A stretch of 32,425 nt of DNA. Source: an uncultured Chryseobacterium sp. (lineage in GTDB: Bacteria > Bacteroidota > Bacteroidia > Flavobacteriales > Weeksellaceae). Position numbers and translations under genes: made by a program. Below, one piece after another: positions 15,637-24,255 of this stretch (positions are counted from its first letter, which is position 1; each line of letters opens with the position of its first letter). The stretch lies in the NCBI GenBank assembly GCA_913778085.1, contig CAJYXJ010000012.1:1-32425 (forward strand), written 5' to 3'. Below the pieces are notes generated by a model. It saw only the letters and a program-made list of their open reading frames with translations, was not told where the DNA came from and did no database searches.

Positions 15637-16674
15637 ATGTACAAATCGCTGATCCGCCCGATCCTTTTCAGATTCGATCCTGAAGCCGTGCATCACTTTA
15701 CGTTCTCGATGCTCAAGAATTTCGGCTTTGTTACCAGATTGTTTTTACCCAAACCCATTGAAGACAAACGCCTTGAAAGGGAAGTCTTCGGACTGAAGTT
15801 CAAAAATCCGGTCGGATTGGCCGCCGGATTCGATAAAAATGCCGTGCTCTTCAATGAACTGGCAGACCTTGGGTTCGGATTCGTGGAAATCGGTACGGTG
15901 ACGCCTAAAGCACAGGCCGGGAACCCTAAAAAAAGACTCTTCCGCCTCATCGAAGACGGCGGGATCATCAACCGGATGGGATTCAATAACGACGGTCTGG
16001 AAGCTGCTATCGAAAAACTGAAAGGCAACAAAGGCAAAATCATCATCGGCGGAAACATCGGAAAAAATACGGATACGGCTCCGGACCAGTATACCAACGA
16101 TTACCTGCAGTGCTTTGAAGGCCTGCATCCGCATGTCGATTATTTTGTGCTCAACGTAAGCTGCCCGAATGTAGGGAGCCATGCCAAGCTGGAAGATGTG
16201 GAATACCTGCGTGAGCTGATTACCGAAGTTAAAAAAATCAACCTGTCCAAAAGCGTTCAGAAACCGATTCTTTTAAAAATCGCTCCGGATCTCAATGACC
16301 GTCAGCTCGATGAGATCATTGATCTGATCGCAGAAACAAAAATCGACGGCGTTATTGTTTCCAACACTTCCGTCAACCGGGAAGGACTGAAAACATCACC
16401 GGAAATCCTGGCGCAGATCGGCAACGGCGGCCTGAGCGGAAAACCGATCCGTGAACGCAGCACCCGCATGATCCGCTATCTTTCCGAAAAGAGCAACCGA
16501 GCCTTTCCGATTATCGGCGTGGGCGGAATTCACTCCGCAAAAGATGCCATTGAAAAACTGGATGCCGGTGCGAGCCTGGTGCAGTTGTACACCGGCTTCA
16601 TTTACGAAGGCCCGGAACTGATTAATGACATTAATAGGGAAATTATAAAAAGAGCAGGAAGGCTTCCCCGGTAG
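15637..16674 (+). CDS. pyrD: Dihydroorotate dehydrogenase, class 2 (membrane-associated)
   Basis: A 345-residue FMN enzyme that oxidises dihydroorotate to orotate in pyrimidine synthesis. The N-terminal amphipathic helices ([20 protein letters not shown]) are the quinone-side membrane-docking part that defines class 2. FMN and substrate motifs follow: [34 protein letters not shown], then SNTSVNR and the C-terminal IIGVGGIHS phosphate loop. The catalytic base lies in N173-V-S-C176-P-N. Class 2 enzymes studied in E. coli and human have serine there (N-x-S-S-P-N), while cysteine is the class 1 residue. The reading of TGC is unambiguous. Its own -7 element lies just upstream, and the gene converges on the lipoprotein gene. 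Confidence 0.95.
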   Translation: MYKSLIRPILFRFDPEAVHHFTFSMLKNFGFVTRLFLPKPIEDKRLEREVFGLKFKNPVGLAAGFDKNAVLFNELADLGFGFVEIGTVTPKAQAGNPKKRLFRLIEDGGIINRMGFNNDGLEAAIEKLKGNKGKIIIGGNIGKNTDTAPDQYTNDYLQCFEGLHPHVDYFVLNVSCPNVGSHAKLEDVEYLRELITEVKKINLSKSVQKPILLKIAPDLNDRQLDEIIDLIAETKIDGVIVSNTSVNREGLKTSPEILAQIGNGGLSGKPIRERSTRMIRYLSEKSNRAFPIIGVGGIHSAKDAIEKLDAGASLVQLYTGFIYEGPELINDINREIIKRAGRLPR

Positions 16675-16707
16675 AAGTAATTATCCCTAAAAAGCCAGAT
16701 TACTTCT
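16673..16707. terminator. Hairpin shared by the convergent pyrD and lipoprotein ends
   Basis: AGAAGTAAT (16673-16681) and ATTACTTCT (16699-16707) pair perfectly around a 17-nt loop. The left arm touches the end of pyrD and the right arm contains the stop codon of the opposing gene, so it may act in both directions. No strong T tract is present. Confidence 0.4.
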
Positions 16708-17698
16708 GTGGCGTTTTCTGTTTCTTTAATATGGAATATGGATGATTGAAGGGGTCATCGTTGATGATGAGAAAATCCAGGGAGGCATCGGAATAGATAT
16801 CAAAGTAATCCTCCGGTGAATCAACGGATCCGATATCCTGGTTTTTGTGATACTTTATCTTTATGCCATAATTTTTAAAAGAAAGAAAAGCGGTTCCAGT
16901 GTAATAAGTTCTGTCCGGCCCACACCCATTTACTGAAAAAAACGCACAGTTGACCGGATGAAATATTTTTTGCTTTGCATAATAATTATCAAATGTGATG
17001 TACGTCTTTTTATCAATTGTCTTTAAATCCCTGAATATTTCCTTTGCTCTATTCTCATAGCCATTATATTTCAGTCCGTGAAAATCACGGTCCCCTTCTC
17101 CGATATTCACTTTGAAAATCTGACGGTCCTCGACAAAATATGCATAGCTGTAAATTTCCGGTATACTGTCTTTGGCTGCAGGTTTGGTTGTTTCCTTTTC
17201 GGATTTGATAATATAAGAAAGACGGTCGTCTAAAATTTTTCCGATAATGGTATTGCGTCTTAGGGTATCTTTCGGGTTTACATGAAGGTTTTTTATTTTT
17301 TTCTTCGAGTTGTTACCGTCATGGAGCCAGGTCATATAATAATCATCGGCTAAAATATAGTGTTGTAAAAAAGTATACTCTTCTTCAATCTTCAGGGAAT
17401 CCAGAATATTGCCTGAACAGTCCAGCTTTTGATAACGTCCGTAACCCGGCAACTGTAAAATTAAGGTGTTTGTCTCTGTGTTGATAAACGGATCGGTAGG
17501 TCTCTCGCCAAGAACTATTTTTTCTGCCCTGTTTTCCTTCCGGAGTTCCGCAAGTGTATGGTAAAGTGCAGTATCTATCTTTTTTTCATATAAAAATTTA
17601 TTATAGTCTTCTTTGATGTCTTCCCGATAGCTTTTGCTGCAATTCATGAGAAAAATAAGAAATAGGACAGAGGAAAATCCGGAAATTTTTATTTTCAT
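16700..17698 (-). CDS. Lipoprotein of unknown function
   Basis: A 332-residue protein. MKIKISGFSSVLFLIFLMNC20 is a lipoprotein signal with the lipobox L-M-N-C, so it is probably anchored in the envelope. The rest is hydrophilic, with many Tyr, Lys and Asp residues. I recognise no domain. A pair of cysteines (N-C-A-F-F-S-V-N-G-C-G) late in the protein could form a disulfide. The frame extends to a TTG at 17719, but that codon is part of the -7 promoter element, so the ATG at 17698 is the start. It lies 37 bases after DUF445 on the same strand, with a promoter between them, so co-regulation is uncertain. Confidence 0.65.
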   Translation of the reverse strand: MKIKISGFSSVLFLIFLMNCSKSYREDIKEDYNKFLYEKKIDTALYHTLAELRKENRAEKIVLGERPTDPFINTETNTLILQLPGYGRYQKLDCSGNILDSLKIEEEYTFLQHYILADDYYMTWLHDGNNSKKKIKNLHVNPKDTLRRNTIIGKILDDRLSYIIKSEKETTKPAAKDSIPEIYSYAYFVEDRQIFKVNIGEGDRDFHGLKYNGYENRAKEIFRDLKTIDKKTYITFDNYYAKQKIFHPVNCAFFSVNGCGPDRTYYTGTAFLSFKNYGIKIKYHKNQDIGSVDSPEDYFDIYSDASLDFLIINDDPFNHPYSILKKQKTPQK

Positions 17699-17716
17699 AA
17701 CGATTAAAAAACGAAG

Positions 17717-17724
17717 CAAATGTA
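17717..17724 (-). promoter_or_regulatory. -7 element for the lipoprotein gene
   Basis: The minus strand reads TACATTTG, a full TAnnTTTG match 18 bases before the ATG at 17698. It lies in the 37-base gap after the DUF445 gene. Confidence 0.5.
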
Positions 17725-17735
17725 AAAGAAAATAA

Positions 17736-18980
17736 TTACAGGAAAAAATGCGCCACCGTATAAATAATCAATCCGACCAATCCACCGACGATCGTTCCGT
17801 TCACCCGGATAAACTGCAGGTCTTTCCCGACTTCCAGCTCCAGCTTTTCGCTTAATTCCTTTCCCTGCCAGTTCCCGACCGTCGAGCTGATGAGGTTGCC
17901 GAACTGATGGGTATTTTTAAGGATGTATTTATAGGCTGTCACACGCACCCAATTATCGATTTTGGCCTGTAAGATTTCGTTGGTCTTCAGATTCAGGGCA
18001 AATTCATTCAGATTTTTAGACAGATAAATTTTCAGGGAAGAATGTTTCTGCTGAAGTTCTTCCATAGCGGTTTTTTTAATGGAAGCCCAGATGTCGCGGG
18101 AATATTCATTCAGTTTTTCCGGCTGCAGGAGATCGTTTTTAATCGTAGTAAACTCCTGCTCCCATTGAGGGTCTTCAGCCAGGTTAACGGAAAATTCCTG
18201 AATCCTTTTCGTGATCAGGTCCCTGATCTCATGATTCGGGTCTTCTTCGATTTCAGCAAAAAAATCAGAAAGCCCGGTGGTGACCTTATCGGCAATCTTG
18301 TTATCCACAAAAGCAGGAATAAAGGTGTAGCTTCCTTTTCGGACACGTTCTTTGATCAGTTCGCTGTTTTCAAGAATATAATTTTTAATCTGGGAAGAAA
18401 GGCTTGTCACCATTCGCTGATGGTCATTCTTTTCCGTAATATAGGTAATCCCGTTTCCTACGATTTTATTAAGTTTCACATCACTGGCCATTTCAGATAC
18501 TTTACGGCTGATAAACCGGCTCACCTCCGCATCATCAAGCTTATTCAGGATATCCAGGACAATATCGGAAATATTGCGGATCAGGATCTCCTGGTTTTTT
18601 TCTTTTCCGAGCCATTCCCCTGCAAAAGTTGAGAGGTTCAGCTTCTGGATGTAGGGACGGATGTTTTGGGGAGACAGGAAATTGTCTACTACAAATCCCC
18701 CGAGGTTATCGCCCAGCTGTTGCTTGCTGTTCTCAATGAGGTTGGTGTGCGGAATCGGCAGGCCCAGCGGATGGCGGAAGAGAGCGGTGACGGCAAACCA
18801 GTCGGCAAGGGCACCTACCATGGCAGCTTCGGAAAAAGCACGGACATAGCCGATCCAATGAGAGTCCATACGCTTCTGGATAACGGTTGTGATAATAAAA
18901 ACAACGGCCATCAGCAGGAACAGTCCGGTGGCAAAGGCCTTGTATTTATTAAGCTGCTTTCTTTTTATTTCATCATTCAT
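17736..18980 (-). CDS. DUF445 family inner-membrane protein
   Basis: A 414-residue protein of the DUF445 family (PF04286). A transmembrane helix at about residues 13-35 is followed by the family's best-conserved part, EAAMVGALADWFAVTALFRH, then P-L-G-L-P-I-P-H-T-N. A long helical, coiled-coil-like region with many Glu, Lys and Leu residues makes up most of the protein, and a second transmembrane helix closes it (GTIVGGLVGLIIYTVAHFFL). The bulk probably lies on one side of the membrane between the two anchors. The function of the family is not established. No clear promoter is seen in the AT-rich region upstream, which is shared with msrB. Confidence 0.85.
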   Translation of the reverse strand: MNDEIKRKQLNKYKAFATGLFLLMAVVFIITTVIQKRMDSHWIGYVRAFSEAAMVGALADWFAVTALFRHPLGLPIPHTNLIENSKQQLGDNLGGFVVDNFLSPQNIRPYIQKLNLSTFAGEWLGKEKNQEILIRNISDIVLDILNKLDDAEVSRFISRKVSEMASDVKLNKIVGNGITYITEKNDHQRMVTSLSSQIKNYILENSELIKERVRKGSYTFIPAFVDNKIADKVTTGLSDFFAEIEEDPNHEIRDLITKRIQEFSVNLAEDPQWEQEFTTIKNDLLQPEKLNEYSRDIWASIKKTAMEELQQKHSSLKIYLSKNLNEFALNLKTNEILQAKIDNWVRVTAYKYILKNTHQFGNLISSTVGNWQGKELSEKLELEVGKDLQFIRVNGTIVGGLVGLIIYTVAHFFL

Positions 18981-19202
18981 AAAGTCGGATATAAGGTTAT
19001 TACTGATGATTTTATTCTTTAATTTAATTTCTTATCGCCAGAATATTTAGTGGTTTTAAGGCTTAATTTATTTAAATTCAATACTTTATAATTTAATTAT
19101 TGACTATAAATCTTAATTAATTACTTAAAAATAGTTAAATTTTAAAACTTTCACTCGATTATGGTTTGATTTTAGCTGGTACAAATCCGTTAAACAGACG
19201 AC

Positions 19203-19646
19203 ATGGAACACGAAGCAAAAAACAATCCATACTATTCCCGGACCGACCGTACGAAACTGGATGTTCCGAATCAGGAATGGAGAAACATTCTATCTCCTGA
19301 TCTTTATGCGGTCTCCAGAGAAGCGGCAACAGAACGTCCTTTTACCGGAAAATATAATGAGTTCGATCAGCTGGGAGAGTATTATTGTGCCGTTTGCGGA
19401 AACCATCTGTTCCGTTCGGATGCTAAATTTTCCAGCAGCTGCGGTTGGCCCAGTTTTTTTGAGGCTGATAAGGAAGGCGTATATTATAAAAGAGATACTG
19501 CATTTGGAATGGAAAGGGTAGAAGTACTCTGCCAACGATGCGATTCTCACCTTGGCCATGTCTTCGATGATGGCCCTCAGCCTACCGGATTGCGGTATTG
19601 CATGAACTCCGTGAGCCTTGAGTTTGTTCCGGATTCTGAAAAATAA
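19203..19646 (+). CDS. msrB: Peptide-methionine (R)-S-oxide reductase
   Basis: A 147-residue enzyme that reduces methionine-R-sulfoxide in oxidised proteins. Zinc is held by C62-x-x-C65 and C110-x-x-C113. The catalytic cysteine is C133 in R-Y-C-M-N-S-V-S-L, and C80 in S-S-C-G-W-P-S-F is the candidate resolving cysteine. H117 and H119 lie in the SHLGHVFDDG signature. No signal peptide is present, so it is cytosolic, and it is not fused to MsrA. It has about 50 extra N-terminal residues before the first zinc pair, which is normal for the family. The 222-base upstream region is very AT-rich, with only a loose match to the -7 element (TATGGTTTG). Confidence 0.95.
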   Translation: MEHEAKNNPYYSRTDRTKLDVPNQEWRNILSPDLYAVSREAATERPFTGKYNEFDQLGEYYCAVCGNHLFRSDAKFSSSCGWPSFFEADKEGVYYKRDTAFGMERVEVLCQRCDSHLGHVFDDGPQPTGLRYCMNSVSLEFVPDSEK

Positions 19647-19693
19647 ACAATGGTTTAAATTCTAAAAACCAGCACGTTAAAGTTTCTTAAATA

Positions 19694-19720
19694 GCGTTAA
19701 ACTTTTTAGAGTTTTAACGC
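19694..19720. other. Hairpin between msrB and the transpeptidase gene
   Basis: GCGTTAAA (19694-19701) and TTTAACGC (19713-19720) pair perfectly over eight bases. The related segments AAAGTTT (19681-19685 region) and AAACTTT nearby allow alternative pairing. No T tract follows, so it could be a weak terminator of msrB or a regulatory site for the next promoter. Confidence 0.35.
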
Positions 19721-19739
19721 CGGACCCGTTATGTTTTTA

Positions 19740-19747
19740 TACATTTG
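19740..19747 (+). promoter_or_regulatory. -7 element for the transpeptidase-like gene
   Basis: TACATTTG matches TAnnTTTG and lies 31 bases before the ATG at 19779. Its position inside the longer frame starting at 19731 supports the downstream start. Confidence 0.5.
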
Positions 19748-19778
19748 TCCCGCAATTGTATTTAACATAATATTTTTA

Positions 19779-20534
19779 ATGAAAGGAATTTATAGCGTAC
19801 TCGGTATTGTTTACATGATTACCACTTCATTTTACGGGTCTCCTGAAAAGACGGTTATGAAAAATGAAATCAATACCAAAAGAATTGAAAAATCAGTTGA
19901 AATGAATTCTGTGAAAGCAGAAAAGACCATGTCTTCATCCGAAGAATTATACCATTCCATCACTTTTGAACAGGGGCACGAGCTTAATCCCGACGTTTTC
20001 TTTAAAGCCATAACAGGATTTGAAAACCTGAAGAAAGCAGGTCTTCTCAATTCGGATTCGCATCTGCTTACGGTATGCGATTTCTCCATGTCATCCAACA
20101 CCAAAAGGCTTTGGGTGATCGATATGAACGAGAAAAAAGTTTTGTTCAACTCATTGGTAGCACACGGTAAAAATACAGGCGAAGAATTTGCGACGAATTT
20201 TTCTAATACGGAAAGTTCGTTGCAGAGCAGCTTAGGATTTTATATTACGGATGCTACTTACCAGGGCGACAACGGCTATTCTCTGAAACTGTTGGGAATG
20301 GACAAAGGATTCAATGATGCGGCTTACAGAAGAGCGATCGTGATGCACGGTGCCGATTATGTAAGTGATGATTTTGCCGCTGTGCACAAAAGAATCGGAA
20401 GAAGCTGGGGATGTCCGGCGGTGCCGAGGGATCTCACCCAGCCGATCATCAATACGATTAAAGGAAGAACCCTTCTTTTCATCTATTACCCTGATCAGAA
20501 CTACCTTTCCAAATCGGAATGGCTGAAGGCATAA
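19779..20534 (+). CDS. Murein L,D-transpeptidase catalytic-domain protein (YkuD_2 type)
   Basis: A 251-residue protein with an N-terminal hydrophobic segment (MKGIYSVLGIVYMITTSFYG) serving as signal or anchor. A Lys/Glu/Ser-rich linker runs to about residue 55, then the catalytic domain follows. H190 in I-V-M-H-G-A-D-Y and C212 in G-R-S-W-G-C-P-A-V-P are the expected histidine and nucleophilic cysteine of the L,D-transpeptidase catalytic family (PF13645). Such enzymes may form or trim 3-3 cross-links in peptidoglycan or attach proteins to it. The exact reaction for this branch is not established. The 16 codons before 19779 overlap the promoter and are left out. Confidence 0.85.
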   Translation: MKGIYSVLGIVYMITTSFYGSPEKTVMKNEINTKRIEKSVEMNSVKAEKTMSSSEELYHSITFEQGHELNPDVFFKAITGFENLKKAGLLNSDSHLLTVCDFSMSSNTKRLWVIDMNEKKVLFNSLVAHGKNTGEEFATNFSNTESSLQSSLGFYITDATYQGDNGYSLKLLGMDKGFNDAAYRRAIVMHGADYVSDDFAAVHKRIGRSWGCPAVPRDLTQPIINTIKGRTLLFIYYPDQNYLSKSEWLKA

Positions 20535-20553
20535 AACAACAGGATAAAAACAG

Positions 20554-20583
20554 AAAAAGCAGTCTCAGGCAAGGCTGCTTTTT
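20554..20583. terminator. Bidirectional terminator between convergent genes
   Basis: AAAAAGCAG (20554-20562) pairs with CTGCTTTTT (20575-20583), with A and T runs on both flanks. It terminates the transpeptidase transcript and, read on the other strand, the histidine kinase, whose stop codon lies in the loop. Confidence 0.8.
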
Positions 20584-21956
20584 TTATTGTCGGAGCTGAA
20601 CCGCACCTGGAAAATACTTCCTTCGCCGGGTACTGAGGTCAGCACGATGCTGCCATGATGCATTTCAATGATTCTTTTGACAATGGATAAACCTATTCCG
20701 TTCCCTTTTTCGTCATGTTTATTGGCTCCGCGGTAAAAAAGATCGAAAATTTTATCCCGGTCTTTTTCATCAATCCCGATCCCGTGGTCGATAAAACGGA
20801 TGTCCAGTATCCGTCCATAAACTTCAATTTCGACCCGGCAGCTTCTGTCCGCCGAATATTTACAGGCATTTTCCATCAGGTTAAGAAAGGCAACCTGCAG
20901 CAGATAAGGATTTCCATAGAAATCGTAATTGCTTTCGTCCTTATCGGCCATGTTATCCATATAATGAATGCCGATCCGGTAGTTCTGGTTCTTCTGGAGC
21001 AGATCGACCTTTGCATCGGCAAGAATCTCATCCAGCCGGAGATCTGTAAAGCTGATCTGGGAAGCATCATAGCTGGCCCGCGCAAAATCCAGGAGGGCAG
21101 AGGAAAGCTGTGAGGCATGCGTCGCATCCTGCAGGGCATTGTTGATGGAAATCTTATAATCATCCAGGGTGACATTCAGTTCTTTCGCAAGTTCCAGCTC
21201 GGCAATCAAAGTGGAAAGCGGGGTCCGGAATTCATGGGAGATCGTCGTTACAAACTGCCGGTGGTTGCTGAAGGATTTTTCCAACCGGTTAAAGGTTGAA
21301 TTAAACGTTTCGGTAAGCTCATAAATTTCATCTTTCGCTTTGGGAACCACCAGTCTTTTGTGAAGGTTATGCTCTGAAATATCGCGGATCTGAACAATAA
21401 TGTCTTTTAAAGGCTTTAGTGTATAGTAGGAAAACAGGAAACCGATGACGAAAATAATGAGAACGGAGATAATGTAAACCACAATAATATCATTCCTGAA
21501 TTCTTTAATGTGGGCCAGTCCGGTTACGTCAACGGCGCTTCCGATAATGTAAAAATTATCGCCGTTAAATTCATACCGGAACGCCATATACTGCCGGGTT
21601 CCGCGTTGCCAGGTAATTTTGTCTTTCCGGGTTTTGATCAGTCGTCCAAGGTAATATGGATTTTTTGAACTGGGTTTAATATCCGTAAAAATCAGCTGTT
21701 TTTTACTGTTATAGACGCTGATGTCGGCTTCATTCAGCATCTTTTTGTTTCGTTCATGAAGCTTTTTTATTTTGTTGCCGTCTATATTGGCATCAAAGAT
21801 AAATTCTGCCCTCCAGATAATTTTGTAACCTAGGCGGTCATTGAATTCATCGTTCCTGTTTCTTTCGGAAACGAAATAAAGGACATAGGCAAAAATAAAC
21901 AGGATGCCTGCGGTAATCAGTGCGTACATCAACGCGGTCCGGGTAGCGATTTTCAT
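20565..21956 (-). CDS. Sensor histidine kinase
   Basis: A 463-residue inner-membrane kinase. Transmembrane helices lie at about residues 9-29 and 157-178, enclosing a periplasmic sensor of about 125 residues. A HAMP linker follows (PLKDIIVQIRDISEHNLHKR). The phosphorylated histidine is H241 in T-I-S-H-E-F-R-T-P. ATP-binding boxes are N363 in N-L-M-E-N-A-C-K-Y-S, DHGIGIDEKD, FDLFYRG and KGNGIGLSIV. All catalytic elements are intact. It overlaps the response regulator by 4 bases (ATGA), so the two are translationally coupled. The periplasmic sensor shows no named ligand-binding fold to my eye. The context points to the divergent porin operon as its target. Confidence 0.93.
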   Translation of the reverse strand: MKIATRTALMYALITAGILFIFAYVLYFVSERNRNDEFNDRLGYKIIWRAEFIFDANIDGNKIKKLHERNKKMLNEADISVYNSKKQLIFTDIKPSSKNPYYLGRLIKTRKDKITWQRGTRQYMAFRYEFNGDNFYIIGSAVDVTGLAHIKEFRNDIIVVYIISVLIIFVIGFLFSYYTLKPLKDIIVQIRDISEHNLHKRLVVPKAKDEIYELTETFNSTFNRLEKSFSNHRQFVTTISHEFRTPLSTLIAELELAKELNVTLDDYKISINNALQDATHASQLSSALLDFARASYDASQISFTDLRLDEILADAKVDLLQKNQNYRIGIHYMDNMADKDESNYDFYGNPYLLQVAFLNLMENACKYSADRSCRVEIEVYGRILDIRFIDHGIGIDEKDRDKIFDLFYRGANKHDEKGNGIGLSIVKRIIEMHHGSIVLTSVPGEGSIFQVRFSSDNKKSSLA

Positions 21957-22642
21957 AAGTTCCGGGTAAAAATAAATCCCGTTCCGGGCTTGGTATGAAT
22001 CAGTTTTTCATCGAAATCCTTATCGATTTTCTTACGCAGATAGGCAATGTATACATCAATATAATTGGTTCCCGTATCAAAATGGTTGCCCCAGACATTT
22101 TCTGCAATTTCTTCCCGGGTCAGGATACGTTCTGCATGGGTCATGAGGAAAACCAGCAGTTTGAATTCCTTAGGGGTGAGGGTAATTTCTTTTCCATCCC
22201 GGAATACGCGGTTGGTCTTCTGATGAATCACCAGCTGATGGTACTGAATAAGATCCGGGGTTTCTTCTTTTTTCGGCAAAGATGATTTTCTGAGCAGGAT
22301 GGCTTTGATCCGGGCATACAGTTCCCGGATCTCAAAAGGTTTCACCATATAATCATCGGCTCCGGCATCAAAACCTTCGATCTTTTCATCGATGGTTCCC
22401 AGGGCGGTCAGCATAATAATCGGCAGGTCCGGATGTTTCTGCTTAATGATTTTACTGAATTCGATCCCGTTCATCTGCGGAAGCATAATATCCGTAATGA
22501 TCAGGCCGAACGCGATCCGGTCTGCTAAAATCAGGGCATCTTCCGCATCTTCCGAAATATAGATCTGGTAGCCCTGGCTTTCAAGACCCCGTTTCAGCAG
22601 GGCAGAAACCCGGGCATTGTCTTCTATGATTAAAATTTTCAT
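21953..22642 (-). CDS. OmpR/PhoB-family response regulator
   Basis: A 229-residue transcription factor. The receiver domain (residues 1-120) has the acidic pocket E7-D8, the phosphorylation site D51 in I-I-T-D-I-M-L-P, T79 and K101 in V-K-P-F. The C-terminal winged helix (about 130-229) contains LTPKEFKLLVFLMTH and a recognition region near GTNYIDVYIAYLRKKID, as in OmpR and PhoB. It is the first gene of the pair with the histidine kinase. Winged-helix regulators of this family bind tandem direct repeats spaced by one helical turn, and exactly such repeats (22777-22806) lie in the upstream divergent region. Confidence 0.94.
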   Translation of the reverse strand: MKILIIEDNARVSALLKRGLESQGYQIYISEDAEDALILADRIAFGLIITDIMLPQMNGIEFSKIIKQKHPDLPIIMLTALGTIDEKIEGFDAGADDYMVKPFEIRELYARIKAILLRKSSLPKKEETPDLIQYHQLVIHQKTNRVFRDGKEITLTPKEFKLLVFLMTHAERILTREEIAENVWGNHFDTGTNYIDVYIAYLRKKIDKDFDEKLIHTKPGTGFIFTRNL

Positions 22643-22724
22643 CTGGAATACTGTTTCAGACAGGAAAGATAAGCCGGACAGTGTTTCTTAAAAGCCTGGA
22701 TTCCGACCCTGTACAAATCCCATA

Positions 22725-22732
22725 CAAAGGTA
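22725..22732 (-). promoter_or_regulatory. -7 element for the response regulator/kinase pair
   Basis: The minus strand reads TACCTTTG, matching TAnnTTTG, with a leader of about 75 bases before the regulator. No TTG is spaced correctly, and the TTTTCTAA repeats lie 45-80 bases upstream of it, so autoregulation is possible. Confidence 0.45.
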
Positions 22733-22776
22733 TTTCATATTTTATTCATGGAAAAACGGAATCCGGCGTTTAATGG

Positions 22777-22806
22777 TTTTCTAAAGATTTTCTAATGGTT
22801 TTCTAA
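22777..22806 (+). promoter_or_regulatory. Three direct repeats TTTTCTAA at 11-bp period: probable regulator binding site
   Basis: Exact octamers TTTTCTAA start at 22777, 22788 and 22799, so each lies one helical turn from the next on the same face of the DNA. The third ends 23 bases before the porin -7 element. OmpR-family dimers bind such tandem sites, and the regulator gene is adjacent, so this is most likely its operator. The binding itself is inferred. Confidence 0.7.
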
Positions 22807-22829
22807 CGACGTTCCCGGGTTTTCAAAAC

Positions 22830-22837
22830 TAATTTTG
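22830..22837 (+). promoter_or_regulatory. -7 element for the porin operon
   Basis: TAATTTTG matches TAnnTTTG and lies 35 bases before the porin ATG. There is no TTG at -33; the TTTTCTAA repeats stand just upstream instead, which is what an activator-dependent promoter would look like. Confidence 0.55.
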
Positions 22838-22872
22838 TCCCGTCAAAACAACTAAAAGAGGACTGAAACACT

Positions 22873-24201
22873 ATGGACAGAAGATATCTTAAAACAGGGC
22901 TTATCATTGCTTCATTAATAGTGATGAGCCAGAAAGCGGAAGCACAGAAGAAAAACGATTTCGGGAATCCCGCACTTACCCATTATCTCAATGAACAGCA
23001 CACCCGATACATTTCGTTCAGCGGATATGCCGAATTGTGGGCACGCTATGCCCAGCTAAATCCGGGGAGCATGGTCAACAACGATGCAAAATCGGATGTT
23101 GCCGATCTTTCTCTTCGCCGGATCAGGGTAAAAATGACGTACAAACCGACGGAAAAACTGATGTTTGTGCTTCAGGGAGGAACCACCAATGTGAATGTGA
23201 ATGCGAAAGGCAGCAATTATTTCGATCTGCTGGATGCCTACGCAGAATATGCTTTTAATGATAAGATTGCTGTCGGAGCCGGGCGTTCCACATGGAGAGG
23301 GCTTTCCCGTTTCACCACAGGTCCTTTGAATACGCTGCTGTACGATCTTCCGGCTTATGCCACTTCCAATGCCGGAGCAACGGATTATACTGTAAGGGAG
23401 CTCAGTGCCTACATCAAGGGGCAGCTGGGAAAATTTGATTACCGGTTGGTCGTAGCCGATCCTTATACGATGGCGACCGCAGATCCGAAGCCCAATGTTT
23501 CCACATTCAGTAAAAATTCGCCGCATAAAGATTTCTCAGGGTATTTCCGTTATGCTTTTCTGGAAACTGAAAATATTTCCACCCCGTTCAATTCCGGAAC
23601 CTATGCTGGGAAAAAGAAGGTGCTGAGCCTGGGAGCCGGATTCGATTACATCCACAATGCCATGTGGCACCAGGATGCCGCTAAAAATACGGTGAATGAC
23701 GATATGAAGAGCTTTGCCGCAGATCTGTTCTATGATGCACCGCTGAATAAAGAAAAAGGAACCTCCGTAAGTGCCTATGCCATGGCGATGCACAATGATT
23801 ACGGCCCGAATTATGTCCGCTACGTGGGAACCAATAATCCGGCAACTTCAGTGGATGCTTCCCTGACAAGCCTGAACGGCGCCGGAAATGCCATGCCCGT
23901 AATCGGGACCGGCAATACCTATTATCTGCAATTGGGAGGGACATTACCTTATTTTAACAAAGAAAAGAAAGACCTTCAGTTACAGCCTGCCGTCGGAATA
24001 CAGCTTTCCGACCTCAAAGGCCTTCATGACAATGCCATTATCTATGATGCCGGAATTTCTTTGCTGATGAACGGGATGTCATCCCGATTCACTTTCGATG
24101 CGCAGAACCGCCCCGTCTTTACACCGGACGCCGCTAATAACGCCATGGTTTCAGACCGGAAATGGCAATTCGTCCTGAAATACAGGATTGATTTTAACTA
24201 A
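22873..24201 (+). CDS. Outer-membrane porin (phosphate-selective porin O/P-like)
   Basis: A 442-residue beta-barrel protein. The signal peptide ends in Q-K-A-E-A-Q at about residue 25. The body is a series of short amphipathic strands with aromatic girdles (ISFSGYAELWARYAQLNPG, then DLSLRRIRVKMTYKPTEKL), as in the OprO/OprP-type porins of Bacteroidetes. The last strand ends VLKYRIDFN, with an aromatic residue near the C terminus as a BAM signal. It is not a TonB receptor: no plug domain is present and the length is half. The substrate cannot be read from sequence. It is the first gene of an operon with the Dabb and cupin genes, apparently controlled by the divergent two-component pair. Confidence 0.82.
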   Translation: MDRRYLKTGLIIASLIVMSQKAEAQKKNDFGNPALTHYLNEQHTRYISFSGYAELWARYAQLNPGSMVNNDAKSDVADLSLRRIRVKMTYKPTEKLMFVLQGGTTNVNVNAKGSNYFDLLDAYAEYAFNDKIAVGAGRSTWRGLSRFTTGPLNTLLYDLPAYATSNAGATDYTVRELSAYIKGQLGKFDYRLVVADPYTMATADPKPNVSTFSKNSPHKDFSGYFRYAFLETENISTPFNSGTYAGKKKVLSLGAGFDYIHNAMWHQDAAKNTVNDDMKSFAADLFYDAPLNKEKGTSVSAYAMAMHNDYGPNYVRYVGTNNPATSVDASLTSLNGAGNAMPVIGTGNTYYLQLGGTLPYFNKEKKDLQLQPAVGIQLSDLKGLHDNAIIYDAGISLLMNGMSSRFTFDAQNRPVFTPDAANNAMVSDRKWQFVLKYRIDFN

Positions 24202-24255
24202 AAAACTACCGCTGTTCGTGAAGAGCAGTAAACCATAAAACCAATCATACTTATT

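Noticed and set aside
22777-22806. Possible CRISPR-like array from the three direct repeats
   Set aside because: Repeats are only 8 bases with 3-base gaps and there are no spacers or cas genes. A regulator site fits far better.
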